Both the position numbers and the translations under genes were made by a program. A DNA stretch of 64,000 nt from Paractinoplanes abujensis (GTDB taxonomy: Bacteria > Actinomycetota > Actinomycetes > Mycobacteriales > Micromonosporaceae): positions 1,674,001 through 1,738,000 of the forward strand of contig NZ_JACHMF010000001.1 of NCBI RefSeq assembly GCF_014204895.1, in the 5' to 3' direction. Below the pieces are notes generated by a model that worked only from the letters and a program-made list of their open reading frames with translations, did not search any database and was not told the DNA's origin. Shown here piece after piece: positions 1-8,512 of this stretch (positions are counted from its first letter, which is position 1; each line of letters starts with the position of its first letter).

Positions 1-170
1 ACGCCGCCCACCAGGAAGCTGCTGACGCTGATGTTCCAGCCCACCTGGACCACGATCAGCTGCAGCAGCGGCTTGCGCCGGTCGGCCGGCACCGGCTCCA
101 GCGCGTGGTCGTCCATGGTCGCGGCAAGATCACCCTCGGCGGACCGGGCCGCCCGTTCGTCAGTAGTCAT
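1..170 (-). CDS. NCS1-family nucleobase permease, N-terminal fragment (gene runs off the window)
   Basis: Only the first 56 codons lie in the window. The start is the ATG at 170-168 and the reading frame is open to base 1. The visible protein begins MTTDERAARSAEG, continues with a short acidic cytosolic leader containing DHALEPVPADRRKPLLQ, and enters a first hydrophobic segment (LIVVQVGWNISVSSFLVGG). This leader followed by a first helix is typical of cytosine/purine/hydantoin (NCS1) permeases. It is divergent from a PucR regulator across a 35-base gap, an arrangement common for purine or pyrimidine uptake and breakdown. The substrate cannot be read from this fragment. Confidence 0.6.
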   Translation of the reverse strand, partial: MTTDERAARSAEGDLAATMDDHALEPVPADRRKPLLQLIVVQVGWNISVSSFLVGG

Positions 171-205
171 CCTGCTCTCCTCGTTTAGCGATTCCTCACA
201 TAGTC

Positions 206-1408
206 TTGAACGGGCCTCGTGGAGACTACCCAGGCAGAGTGGAAGAACGGCGGGCACTTCTTGTGGATGTCCCACAACGAGCACACGTTCTTCTCAACCG
301 TGTTTCCGACCTGGCGCAGGTGTTGGTAACCGATGTGTGGCGGCAGTTACCGGGCTATGACGAAGACCGCATGGACCTGGCCGACCTGGCCGGCGCGATC
401 ACCCCCAACATCCGTACGCTGCTGTTCTGCGTGGCCGAGCGGCGCCTGCCGGCCGCGCCCGAACTCATCACGGCGGCCGCCCTGGGCGAACGCCGGGCCA
501 TCCAGGGCGTGCCCATCGAGGCCGTGGTGACGTCGTGGCACCGGGCCGAACGTGAGGTCTTCACGTGGCTGGCGACCGTGGACGCTCCGTTCAGCCCCGA
601 CGAACACCGCCAGGTCACCCGCGACCTGGCCGCCGCCGTGGACCGGATGACCTCGGCGTCGACCGAGGCCTACCGGCGGGCCCGTACGGAAGTGGCCGCG
701 CACCTGGAACAGATGGCCACCGACCTGGTGTCCCGCCTGACCGGCGGCGAACTGCTCGATCCTCAGGTCATCGAGGAACGGGCCAAACTGATCGGCGTGG
801 CCGTGCAGGGTTCGCACCGGGCCCTGGCCGTCCGCGGGTCACAACTGCTGCCGCGCGAACAGCGCGTCGTCCTCGACGCCCTGCGCCCGCTGCTGCACAG
901 CCGCACGGTCGTCGGCACCCGCGACGATGTGGCGGTGATCGTCACCCCCGACGTGCCCGGCCTGATCGCGGCCCTGACCCGCGCTGCCCGCAGCCCCGGC
1001 CTGCTCATCGGCGTGGGCCTGCCCCGCCCCCGCTTCGGCGAGGTGGCCGGCTCCTGCCGCGAGGCCATGGCGGCGGCGTCGGCCGCCCGCCGGGCCGGCA
1101 CCACCGGAGTCGTCGAGTTCGCCGCCGTCGCCGCCGACGTCCTGCTGCTGGAGAACCCCCTCGACGCCCAGCAGGTGGTCAGCAATGCCCTGGGCCCCAT
1201 ACAGGCCAGGCCCCAGTTGGTCGAAACCCTGCGGGTCTACCTGCACAGCGGCCTGTCCACCCGGGCCACGGCGGTCGCCCTGCGCCTGCACGAGAACACC
1301 GTCACGTACCGCCTGCGCCAGATCACCGACGCCCTGCACGTGGCGACACCGGCCGCTCTGGTGCGGGCGGACATCCTGATGGCCCTCCGCTACCGCGAAC
1401 TCTCCTAG
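206..1408 (+). CDS. PucR family transcriptional regulator
   Basis: A 400-residue regulator. The last 60 residues carry the PucR-type helix-turn-helix, with GLSTRATAVALRLHENTV followed by TYRLRQI at about residues 348-373. The middle (about 165-290) resembles the degenerate GGDEF-like sensor domain found in PucR/CdaR proteins. The residues after the N-terminus are helical and match the RsbT co-antagonist-like region seen in actinobacterial members. The TTG at 206 gives the longest form; a GTG at 239 would drop 11 residues and is also plausible. The gene is divergent from the NCS1 permease, so it probably controls that transporter in response to a nucleobase or catabolite. That role is inferred from context. 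Confidence 0.85.
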   Translation: MNGPRGDYPGRVEERRALLVDVPQRAHVLLNRVSDLAQVLVTDVWRQLPGYDEDRMDLADLAGAITPNIRTLLFCVAERRLPAAPELITAAALGERRAIQGVPIEAVVTSWHRAEREVFTWLATVDAPFSPDEHRQVTRDLAAAVDRMTSASTEAYRRARTEVAAHLEQMATDLVSRLTGGELLDPQVIEERAKLIGVAVQGSHRALAVRGSQLLPREQRVVLDALRPLLHSRTVVGTRDDVAVIVTPDVPGLIAALTRAARSPGLLIGVGLPRPRFGEVAGSCREAMAAASAARRAGTTGVVEFAAVAADVLLLENPLDAQQVVSNALGPIQARPQLVETLRVYLHSGLSTRATAVALRLHENTVTYRLRQITDALHVATPAALVRADILMALRYRELS

Positions 1409-1485
1409 CCGGTCCCGGCTCAGAGACGTCGCCGGCCGGGTGCTGCCACTTCCCGCCGTAGCGGTGGTCCGACGGGGGCCGGCGG

Positions 1486-2526
1486 TCACTCGCGGGGCTG
1501 GACCGAGGCGCGGCCGTGGGCGATCACGATCGGTGGTGGGCGGCGTCTGCGGTGGCCCAGCCGCCACGTCAGGAGCAGACCGAGAACGACCAGGGCGATC
1601 GCGGCCACAGCGGCGGCGATCAGCAGGCGGCCGGGGCCGGCGGGCTCGGGACGCGGGGCGGCAGCAGGCACGGCGACGTCGGCTGTCATCGTCAGGTCGG
1701 GCGTCGTGACCTGCAGCGGGACCTCGGCCGGGCGGTCGGCGGGCGTCGGGAACCGCACCACGTAGCGGCCGCGCAGCGTGGTCTCGACCTGGTCGAGGGC
1801 GGGCACCACGACCGGGTTGCCCGCGGGGGCGAAGAAGCCACCGGTGGCCTCGGCCGCGGCCGACCAGAACGGGCTGGCGCCGGCCGTCGTGGCCACGACC
1901 AGGATGGTTCCGGCCGCGCGGAAACGTTCGGCCAGTTCCCGGGCGGACGGTCCGCCGGCGTCGGCCGCCCCGGTGTAGACGACGGTCAGCTTGCGGCCCG
2001 CGGGGACGTCGGGGAACTGGCGGGCGGCCAGGTCGAGGGCGGCGGCGGTGTCGCGTTCGCCGTGCGGCTGCACGCCACCCAGGGCGGCCACGACCCCGGC
2101 CGGATCCTGCTGGGGCGGGGCGATCGCGGTGGCCGGGGCCGAGTCGGCGATCACGGTGGCCCACGTGCCGGTGGGGGCCTCCAGGATGAACCGGGCGCCG
2201 GCGCTGAGCCAGGCCGGCACCGAGGCGGCGTCGGTGGCCGCGGTGTCGACCACGATCGTGACGGCCAGACCCGGGGACATGAGCGGGCCGACCTCGGCCG
2301 GGCGGCGTACGGAGCCCGTGGTGACCTGGGCCGACGGTGAACCGGGGCGGCTGCTTGCGCTCAGGTCGACCACGACCGCCGTCTGATCGTCCCCGGCCAG
2401 CACCGCCTGCACCGGCAACGGCACCGGCCCGGCCGGCGCGCCGGTGACCGGCGTGCTCCCGAACGCCGGTGACACAGCGGCGACGGCCAGCGCCAGCGCG
2501 ACCGGGGCCAGGTGCTTACGCGGCAT
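1486..2526 (-). CDS. Exported membrane-anchored protein with VWA-like fold
   Basis: I chose the ATG at 2526, which overlaps the end of the sortase gene by 11 bases and puts a signal peptide (MPRKHLAPVALALAVAAVSPAFG) at the N-terminus, giving 346 residues. The extracellular part reads like a von Willebrand A domain, but the MIDAS motif is degenerate: VVVDTAATD replaces DxSxS, and TGAAD sits where TDG is usual. A single hydrophobic helix near residues 312-332 is followed by WRLGHRRRR and a short cytosolic tail. I see no LPxTG or LAxTG signal before the helix, so it is not an obvious sortase substrate. It is the third gene of a probable operon with the sortase and the duplicated helical protein. 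Confidence 0.7.
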   Translation of the reverse strand: MPRKHLAPVALALAVAAVSPAFGSTPVTGAPAGPVPLPVQAVLAGDDQTAVVVDLSASSRPGSPSAQVTTGSVRRPAEVGPLMSPGLAVTIVVDTAATDAASVPAWLSAGARFILEAPTGTWATVIADSAPATAIAPPQQDPAGVVAALGGVQPHGERDTAAALDLAARQFPDVPAGRKLTVVYTGAADAGGPSARELAERFRAAGTILVVATTAGASPFWSAAAEATGGFFAPAGNPVVVPALDQVETTLRGRYVVRFPTPADRPAEVPLQVTTPDLTMTADVAVPAAAPRPEPAGPGRLLIAAAVAAIALVVLGLLLTWRLGHRRRRPPPIVIAHGRASVQPRE

Positions 2527-3091
2527 CGGCGTACGCGATGACGTTGTCGCGATAGCTGCCGCGGGCCCGGTCGAAGGTGCCGCCACAGGTGACCAGGCGC
2601 AGCGTGGGGTCGAGGGAGGGCGCGTAGACCAGGTCGGTCGGGAACAGCGTCTTGGCCACCCGGGACACCTTGCTGACCTTGAACGTGGCCGTGCTGCCGT
2701 CGGCCCGGCCGACCTCGACGAGCGTGCCCGGCTTGACCTTGTGCAGGTCGACGAACACGCCGGGCCCGTCCGCGGAGTCGACGTGGCCCAGGATCACCGC
2801 GGGGCCGTCCTGGCCGGGGCGCGGGCCGCCGTCGTACCAGCCCGCCACCGACACGCTCGCGGGCACTTCGACAGCGCCGTCCGGTTGCAGGCCGAGGTCG
2901 ATGATCTGGCTGTCCACGCGCAGGGCCGGGATGCGGATCCGCGTGGGCCGGGCCACCGACTCGTACGTGGTGCTCGACTCGAAGCTGTCGGCCGGGTTGG
3001 CCGGCGCGGGTGGCGGCGCGGGCCCGGCGCGTTCCGGACCGCAGGCCGTGAGCAGGGCGAGCACCGCCACCGTGGCTGCGAACCGGCGCAT
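2516..3091 (-). CDS. Class F sortase, predicted lipoprotein
   Basis: A 191-residue protein with an N-terminal lipobox (LLTAC, Cys17) and a Pro/Ala-rich spacer up to about residue 34. The sortase beta-barrel follows. The catalytic set is visible: His103 in LGHVDS, Cys169 in VTCGG, and Arg181 in SYRDN. Length and motifs match actinobacterial class F sortases, whose substrates are mostly unknown. The start lies one base after the stop of the upstream gene and the 3' end overlaps the downstream gene, so the three are probably co-transcribed and translationally coupled. A lipid anchor in place of the usual N-terminal transmembrane helix is a minor oddity. Confidence 0.88.
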   Translation of the reverse strand: MRRFAATVAVLALLTACGPERAGPAPPPAPANPADSFESSTTYESVARPTRIRIPALRVDSQIIDLGLQPDGAVEVPASVSVAGWYDGGPRPGQDGPAVILGHVDSADGPGVFVDLHKVKPGTLVEVGRADGSTATFKVSKVSRVAKTLFPTDLVYAPSLDPTLRLVTCGGTFDRARGSYRDNVIAYADAA

Positions 3092-3092
3092 G

Positions 3093-4373
3093 TCAGAAGT
3101 GTTCCACGACGCCGGCCAGCCCGCCGAAACCGGTCTGCGCGCCGCCCTTGGGCAGCCGGGCCGCCACCGCGCCGCCGAACGCGTCGGCCAGCGTGCGGGC
3201 CAGGTGGAACATGTGGTCGTAGGTCTCGTAGGCGATGGTGTGCGCCTTCGGATAGTCCTTGGCCGCGTAGGCGTCCGCGTGCTCGAGCAGCATGCGGTCG
3301 TGCTCGGCCAGCGCCGACGTCATGGCCGCGGGGGTGGCCTTTCCGCCCGTCGCGTCGGCCAGGAACTTGCCCGTCCGCTGCTGGAACGAGGTCAGCCGGT
3401 CGCGCGCCTGCTGCTGCTTCGCCTCGTCCTGGCTCGCGGTGGCCGCCGCGTACGACACCAGCGCCTCCACGTGCGCGCCCCACAGTGTCTGGAACTGCCG
3501 GGCCGCCGTCCCGCCGAACAGGGTGTCCATGGCCGCGGCGATGTCGCTGGTGTTGGCGTTGAGCGACCGGCCGGCCGCGCTGAAGTCGGGCGTACGGGTG
3601 ACCGCGGCCCGGGTCGCGTCCTCGATCAGCACGGCGTGCTCGGCCAGCAGTTTGCCCAGTTGCGAGCGCAGCCGCCACACCGGCTGGGCCAGCACCGCGG
3701 TGTCGGCCGGCGGGAGCAGCGCCTGGGCCAGGCCCAGCCCCAGGTCGTACGTGTGCTGGAAGCCCAGCCGGGACAGCGCGTCGGCCTTCGCGTAGTCACC
3801 GGCCGCGTACGCGTCGGCCTGCCCGGTCAGGTGCTCGATGTGGGTGACGACCAGGCTGCGCGCGGTGGCCAGGGGCAGCCGGCCCTGCGACGCGCCCGAG
3901 AAGAACGCGGCCAGCTGACCCTCGAACGTGGTCAGTTGCGTACGGGCTTCGGCCCGGGCGCTGTCGTCATGGTCGGCCAGCGCGCCCGAGTACCCGAACA
4001 GCGCGACGACGTGCCGCGACCACAGAGGCCGGAACTTCTCCGCCGTCGGGGCCCCGAAAAGCTGCCCGACCAGGCCGGTCATGTCGTCGGTGTTCTGGCC
4101 GAGCGAGGCGTTGGCGGCCTGCACGAAGTCGTCGTCGCCGCGTACCCGGCTGCGCATCATGTTGGCCGCGAGCACCGCGTGCTGCCCGAGCAGCGCCTCG
4201 AACTGCACGGCGAGGTCGGCCGGGGAGCCCGACGGTGGTGCTTCGACGCCGGCCGCGACCATCCGCCCGGCGTCGGCACGTTCCGTCGCTTCCGTGGCCC
4301 GCACCGCCGCCACGGTGGCCGCGGTCGCGGTGACCACGGCGACCGCCGCGATCCGGTATCCGAGTGTCCGCAT
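3093..4373 (-). CDS. Exported helical protein with an internal duplication, function unknown
   Basis: A 426-residue protein with an N-terminal hydrophobic segment (residues 6-24) that looks like an uncleaved anchor or signal peptide. The rest is helical and consists of two copies of one unit, about residues 61-217 and 240-398. Matching landmarks lie about 180 residues apart: LLGQHAVL/LLAEHAVL, LWSRHVVAL/LWGAHVEAL and DAYAAGDYAKA/DAYAAKDYPKA. His65/His244 and His119/His299 are conserved between the copies. I do not recognise a named family. It is the first gene of the sortase operon and divergent from a Ser/Thr kinase. There is no C-terminal sorting signal, so the link to the sortase is by operon only. 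Confidence 0.8.
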   Translation of the reverse strand: MRTLGYRIAAVAVVTATAATVAAVRATEATERADAGRMVAAGVEAPPSGSPADLAVQFEALLGQHAVLAANMMRSRVRGDDDFVQAANASLGQNTDDMTGLVGQLFGAPTAEKFRPLWSRHVVALFGYSGALADHDDSARAEARTQLTTFEGQLAAFFSGASQGRLPLATARSLVVTHIEHLTGQADAYAAGDYAKADALSRLGFQHTYDLGLGLAQALLPPADTAVLAQPVWRLRSQLGKLLAEHAVLIEDATRAAVTRTPDFSAAGRSLNANTSDIAAAMDTLFGGTAARQFQTLWGAHVEALVSYAAATASQDEAKQQQARDRLTSFQQRTGKFLADATGGKATPAAMTSALAEHDRMLLEHADAYAAKDYPKAHTIAYETYDHMFHLARTLADAFGGAVAARLPKGGAQTGFGGLAGVVEHF

Positions 4374-4535
4374 GCGCCTCGCCTTCGCAGATCCCCGTCG
4401 TGACCGCCGACCTTACGCCGGGCATCGACACCTTTCGACTCCACCGGACGGTCGAGGCCCGCGGCCACACGTCCGATGGTGAGCGACCGATCACCGACGT
4501 TCATACCGGCCCTGGCGGGGTACCTTCAAGTGGTG

Positions 4536-5951
4536 ATGACGGCTCCGGGCGATCTCATCGCGGGGCGCTGGCGGGTGCTCGGTCCGTTGGCCCAGGGCGG
4601 TCTCGGTCACGTCTGGCTCGCGGCCGACGAGCGTACGGGCAGGACGGTGGCGGTCAAGAAGTGCGGCCTGCCCCAGTCGCTCACCCCGGAGAAACGTTCC
4701 CTCGTACGGCTGTGGGTGCCCCGGGAAGCCCGCGCCTTCGCCCGCATTCATCACCCGAACGTGATCCGCACCCTCGACGTGCTGCTCGACGGGGACGCCC
4801 CGTGGATCGTGATGGAGTACGTGCCGTCGCGCTCGCTGCTCGACCTGATCCTCGACGAGGGCCCGATGCCGCCCGCCCGCGTGGCCCGCATCGGGCTCGA
4901 CCTGCTGGCCGCGCTCACCGCCGCCTGGGACGCGGACGTGCTGCACCTCGACGTGAAACCGTCCAACGTGCTGATCGCCGACGACGGCCGCGCGGTCCTG
5001 ACCGACTTCGGCCCGGCCGGCAGCAAGGCCGGGGTGGCCGCGCTGGCCGAGGCCGACGTCATCCTGGGCTCCCCGAAGTACGTCGCCCCCGAACGCCTCT
5101 TCGACCTGGTCACCGACGAACGCTGCGACCTGTGGTCACTGGGTGCGACGCTCTACCACGCCGTTGAGGGCCGCACCCCGTTCACCCGCGACACCACCGA
5201 CGACGCCCTGCACGCGGCCGACGCCGGCACTCCCGACCCGTACGAGCTGGCCGGCCCGCTGGAACCCGTGCTGACCGGCTTGATGCGGCGTGACCCGGCC
5301 ACCCGCATGACCGCGGCCGAGGCCCGCCGCCGCCTGCGCCGCATCGCCCCCGCCACCCGCCGTACCACCCTGCTGCGGGCCGGCACGGCGGTCACGGCGG
5401 CCGCGGCGATCGCGTGCGCCGGCGTCGCCTTCGCCGGCCGGCCCGCCGGCACCCCGGCCTCGCCGCCGGTCTCGGCCACCCCCGTCTCCGCCCCGCCCGC
5501 GACGCTGCCCGCCGGCCTCACATGGTGGACCGAGCCGAAGGATGAATACCGCGTCGCGATGCCCGCCACGTGGCAGCCCTCCTTCCGCGGCGGCCGCCTG
5601 ACCTGCACCGCCCCCGACGGCCGGACGGTGATGGGGGTGTCCCGCTGGACCGCCCCGGGCGACCCGGTGGTGGCCCTGACCGCCGTCGAGACGCGAACCC
5701 GGACCGCCCGGCCCGACTATCGCCGCCTGCGCATCAGTCCCGTCCCCGACACCGCGGGCGCGCTGTGGGAGTACACGTACGAGGACCCGGAGGGCCGCCG
5801 CATCCGCGCGGTCCGTCAGATCGTCCCGGTCGGCGACCGCTCGTACGCCGTGGACTGGCGCGCTCCCGCCGCCGACTGGTCCAGCGGCCTGCCCACCCTG
5901 CTCACCGTGCTCCCGACACTGGGCCCGGTGCCGGCCAAGCAGCCGCGCTAA
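4536..5951 (+). CDS. Transmembrane serine/threonine protein kinase (PASTA-less)
   Basis: From the ATG at 4536 the protein has 471 residues. GTG codons at 4530 and 4533 and an ATG at 4476 are alternative starts. The kinase core has a glycine-rich loop (LAQGGLGHVW, 18-27), the AxK lysine in VAVKK (Lys41), a catalytic loop HLDVKPSNV with Asp139, DFG at 157-159 and APE at 184-186. HLD replaces the usual HRD. A Pro/Arg-rich linker leads to one transmembrane helix (about 281-301). The roughly 150-residue extracellular part is not PASTA and begins after an Ala/Pro-rich stretch. Its tail overlaps the convergent MMPL gene by four bases. It may sense an extracellular signal for the divergent sortase operon, but that is only a guess from position. 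Confidence 0.9.
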   Translation: MTAPGDLIAGRWRVLGPLAQGGLGHVWLAADERTGRTVAVKKCGLPQSLTPEKRSLVRLWVPREARAFARIHHPNVIRTLDVLLDGDAPWIVMEYVPSRSLLDLILDEGPMPPARVARIGLDLLAALTAAWDADVLHLDVKPSNVLIADDGRAVLTDFGPAGSKAGVAALAEADVILGSPKYVAPERLFDLVTDERCDLWSLGATLYHAVEGRTPFTRDTTDDALHAADAGTPDPYELAGPLEPVLTGLMRRDPATRMTAAEARRRLRRIAPATRRTTLLRAGTAVTAAAAIACAGVAFAGRPAGTPASPPVSATPVSAPPATLPAGLTWWTEPKDEYRVAMPATWQPSFRGGRLTCTAPDGRTVMGVSRWTAPGDPVVALTAVETRTRTARPDYRRLRISPVPDTAGALWEYTYEDPEGRRIRAVRQIVPVGDRSYAVDWRAPAADWSSGLPTLLTVLPTLGPVPAKQPR

Positions 5952-8071
5952 TCGACGCGTACGGCGGGCAGTGTGCGTTGCAGCCGGCGTGGACCCCACC
6001 ATGCGCGTTCGCCGAGGAGGCGCATCACCGCGGGCACGATCAGGCAGCGGATGACCAGGGCGTCGAGCAGGACGGCGGTGGCCATGCCCAGGCCCATCAT
6101 CTGCAGCATGCGGTCGGGGCTGAGCACGAAGGCGCCGAACACCACGATCATGATGGCCGCGGCGGCCGTGATGACGCTGCCGGTGGTGGCCAGGCCCTCG
6201 CGGACGGCGTGGGTGGCGTCGCGGGTGCGGGTCCACTCCTCGTGCATGCGGGAGACCAGGAACACCTCATAGTCCATCGACAGGCCGAACACGACAGCGA
6301 AGATGATGACGGGAACGAAGGCCTCGATCGGGCCCGGCGAAGCCCCGAGCCAGCCGTTCTGGAAGACCAGCACCATCACGCCGAGGGAGGCGCCGATGGA
6401 GAACAGGTTGAGGACGGCCGCCTTGATCGCGATGGCCACCGAGCGGAAGACCAGCAGGAGCAGCAGCGCCGAGAGGCCGACCACCGCGCCGATGAAGAGC
6501 GGGAACCGCCGGTCCACGGCCGTGGCGAAGTCCACCGTGGCCGCGGTCGGGCCGCCCACCAGCACCCCGTCGGGCAGGTCGGCGCGCAACCGCTCGACCA
6601 GGTCGGCGGTCTCCTCGGCCTGCGGCGAGGTGGCCGGGAAGGCCAGGCTGGTCAGCAGCTGCCCGTCCGGCGACGGCTGCGCGACAGTGGCGTCGGCGAT
6701 GCCCGGGTAGCGGTCCAGCATCTCGTACGCGGTCCGGGCCTTGGCTTCGTCGCCGTCGGCAGTGACGACGACCAGCGGGCCGTTGGCGCCGGGGCCGAAC
6801 GACGAGGCGATCAGGTCGTAGGCCTGCCGGGTGGTGGTGGTCGGGGCGTCGTTGCCCTCGTCGGCCAGGCCGAGCCGCATGCCGAGCGCGGGGGCGCACA
6901 GGGCGCCGAGAACGGCGACGGCGATGAGCAACGCGGGCACCGGACGCCGCTGCACGACGGTGGCCCAGAAACGCCAGCGCCGGCCCGGGACCCGTCCGCG
7001 ACGCTCGTTGCGCGCCGCGTGTTGGCGGATGCTGCGCTCGATGCGGCGGCCGAAGATGGTGAGCAGCGACGGCAGCAGGGTGAGCGAGGCGAGCATCGTC
7101 ATGAGCACGGTCAGGGTGACGCTGAGCGCCACGCCTTCCAGGGCGCCCAGCCCGAGCGTGTAGAGGCCGAGCAGCGCGATCACGACCGTGGCACCCGCGA
7201 ACAACACCGAGCGTCCGGCGGTGTCCAGAGCTGTCCGTGCGGCCACCTCGCGGGTGACGCCGGCGAGCAACTCCGAGCGATGACGCGCAAAGACCAGCAG
7301 CGCGTAGTCGATGCCGACGCCCAGCCCGACCAGGATCAGCATCGGCGCCGTGTAGTCGGGGATCGTCAGCACGTGCGAGGCCAGCCCGACCAGGCCGGAC
7401 GTCGTGCCCACGGCGAAGACCGCGGTGATCAGCGGCAGCGACGCGGCCAGCAGCGAGCCGAACAGGAACAGCAGGACGACCAGGGCGGCCAGCATGCCGG
7501 CACCCTCGCCGGCCCCGCCGCCGGCCTCCTGGACCTCGCGGATCGCGTCGCCGGACAACTCCACGCGCAGACCGTCGGAATCGTGCGCGAGCGCAGTGTC
7601 CAGGATCGCGCGTTTGTCGTCGGCCGGGATGAAGCCGGCGGCGTCGTCGAGCGCCACGGTGGCGAGCCCCACCGTGCCGTCGGGCGAGATTGCCCCCGTA
7701 CGGGGATCCGGTGGTCGAACTGACGCCACATGCGCGAGGTTGCGCAGGTCGGCGAGCAACGCGTCGATCCGTGCCTGCTCGCCCGCGATGCCGCCCGCCG
7801 CTTGCACGACCACCGTCACGCTGTCGCCCCGCTGTTGCGGGCTGTGTTGCGCGTACGCCTCCAGAAGGCGCTCGGATTCGGTGCCGGGCAGCGAGAAGTC
7901 GTTGCGGTAGTCGCTGCCGGCCGCCGTGGCACCGCCGATGATCGCGGCCAGCGCCACGACCCACAGCGCGATGGCGGCCCAGTGGTGGCGTTGGGACCAG
8001 CCCGCGAGCCGGGTCATCCGGGTGTGGCGATCCCCGTGCGGCGCGGCGGGCGGTTGCTCGGTGGTAGTCAA
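5948..8071 (-). CDS. MMPL/RND-superfamily exporter
   Basis: A 707-residue inner-membrane transporter with two homologous halves, each a helix, a large extracytoplasmic loop and a five-helix bundle. The paired motifs that carry the proton-relay Asp-Tyr are visible in both halves: GVGIDYALLVFARHR and FGLSMDYEVFLVSRMHEEW. Length matches the small actinobacterial MMPL proteins that export lipids or drugs. It is divergent from a PadR repressor, with palindromes in the 73-base gap, which suggests a substrate-inducible efflux system. The substrate cannot be deduced from the sequence. Confidence 0.9.
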   Translation of the reverse strand: MTTTEQPPAAPHGDRHTRMTRLAGWSQRHHWAAIALWVVALAAIIGGATAAGSDYRNDFSLPGTESERLLEAYAQHSPQQRGDSVTVVVQAAGGIAGEQARIDALLADLRNLAHVASVRPPDPRTGAISPDGTVGLATVALDDAAGFIPADDKRAILDTALAHDSDGLRVELSGDAIREVQEAGGGAGEGAGMLAALVVLLFLFGSLLAASLPLITAVFAVGTTSGLVGLASHVLTIPDYTAPMLILVGLGVGIDYALLVFARHRSELLAGVTREVAARTALDTAGRSVLFAGATVVIALLGLYTLGLGALEGVALSVTLTVLMTMLASLTLLPSLLTIFGRRIERSIRQHAARNERRGRVPGRRWRFWATVVQRRPVPALLIAVAVLGALCAPALGMRLGLADEGNDAPTTTTRQAYDLIASSFGPGANGPLVVVTADGDEAKARTAYEMLDRYPGIADATVAQPSPDGQLLTSLAFPATSPQAEETADLVERLRADLPDGVLVGGPTAATVDFATAVDRRFPLFIGAVVGLSALLLLLVFRSVAIAIKAAVLNLFSIGASLGVMVLVFQNGWLGASPGPIEAFVPVIIFAVVFGLSMDYEVFLVSRMHEEWTRTRDATHAVREGLATTGSVITAAAAIMIVVFGAFVLSPDRMLQMMGLGMATAVLLDALVIRCLIVPAVMRLLGERAWWGPRRLQRTLPAVRVD

Positions 8072-8093
8072 GGGAAACCTCCCTACATGTTGC

Positions 8094-8124
8094 CTGCCTA
8101 CGTATAGGCAGCCAACGTATAGGG
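8094..8124. promoter_or_regulatory. Probable PadR operator between the exporter and padR genes
   Basis: Between the divergent starts (8071 and 8145) there is a perfect inverted repeat, CTGCCTA (8094-8100) and TAGGCAG (8105-8111), with CGTA between them. The motif acgtatagg occurs at 8100-8108 and again at 8116-8124. PadR dimers bind inverted repeats of this size in their own promoter, so this is the natural site for repression of both genes. Confidence 0.6.
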
Positions 8125-8144
8125 AAGTTGTGTAGGCTGTCTAC

Positions 8145-8465
8145 ATGAAAGCCGACGCGCTCCGTGGTCACCTCGACGCGCTGATCCTCGCCACCGTCGA
8201 GGGGCAGCCCCGGCACGGCTACGCGATCATCGAGGCGCTGGCGGCCCGCAGCGGCGGCGAGCTCGACCTGCCCACCGGCACGGTCTATCCGGCCCTGCGG
8301 CGGCTCGAAGCGGCCGGCTACCTGCGCAGCGACTGGTCGGACGACTCGGGCCGGCGGCGCCGGACGTACACGTTGTCGCGCTCGGGCCACAAACGGCTGG
8401 CGGCCGCGCGCGAGGAGTGGAAACAGTTCTCCCGTGTCGTCGGTGACGTGCTCAAGCCGGCCTAG
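8145..8465 (+). CDS. PadR family transcriptional regulator
   Basis: A 106-residue winged-helix protein. It opens with MKADALRGHLDALILATVEG, followed by the family signature HGYAIIEAL, the wing LPTGTVYPALRRLEAAGYL and SGRRRRTYTLSRSGHKRL. The length is that of PadR subfamily 2, with a single C-terminal dimerisation helix. It is divergent from the MMPL exporter and followed 47 bases downstream by a HAAS-domain protein, a pairing common for PadR regulators. It most likely represses the exporter and its own operon. Confidence 0.92.
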   Translation: MKADALRGHLDALILATVEGQPRHGYAIIEALAARSGGELDLPTGTVYPALRRLEAAGYLRSDWSDDSGRRRRTYTLSRSGHKRLAAAREEWKQFSRVVGDVLKPA

Positions 8466-8512
8466 GGGTGAACCCGGATGTGGTGGCCCGGCCGGGTTGG
8501 CAGGATGGCCGG

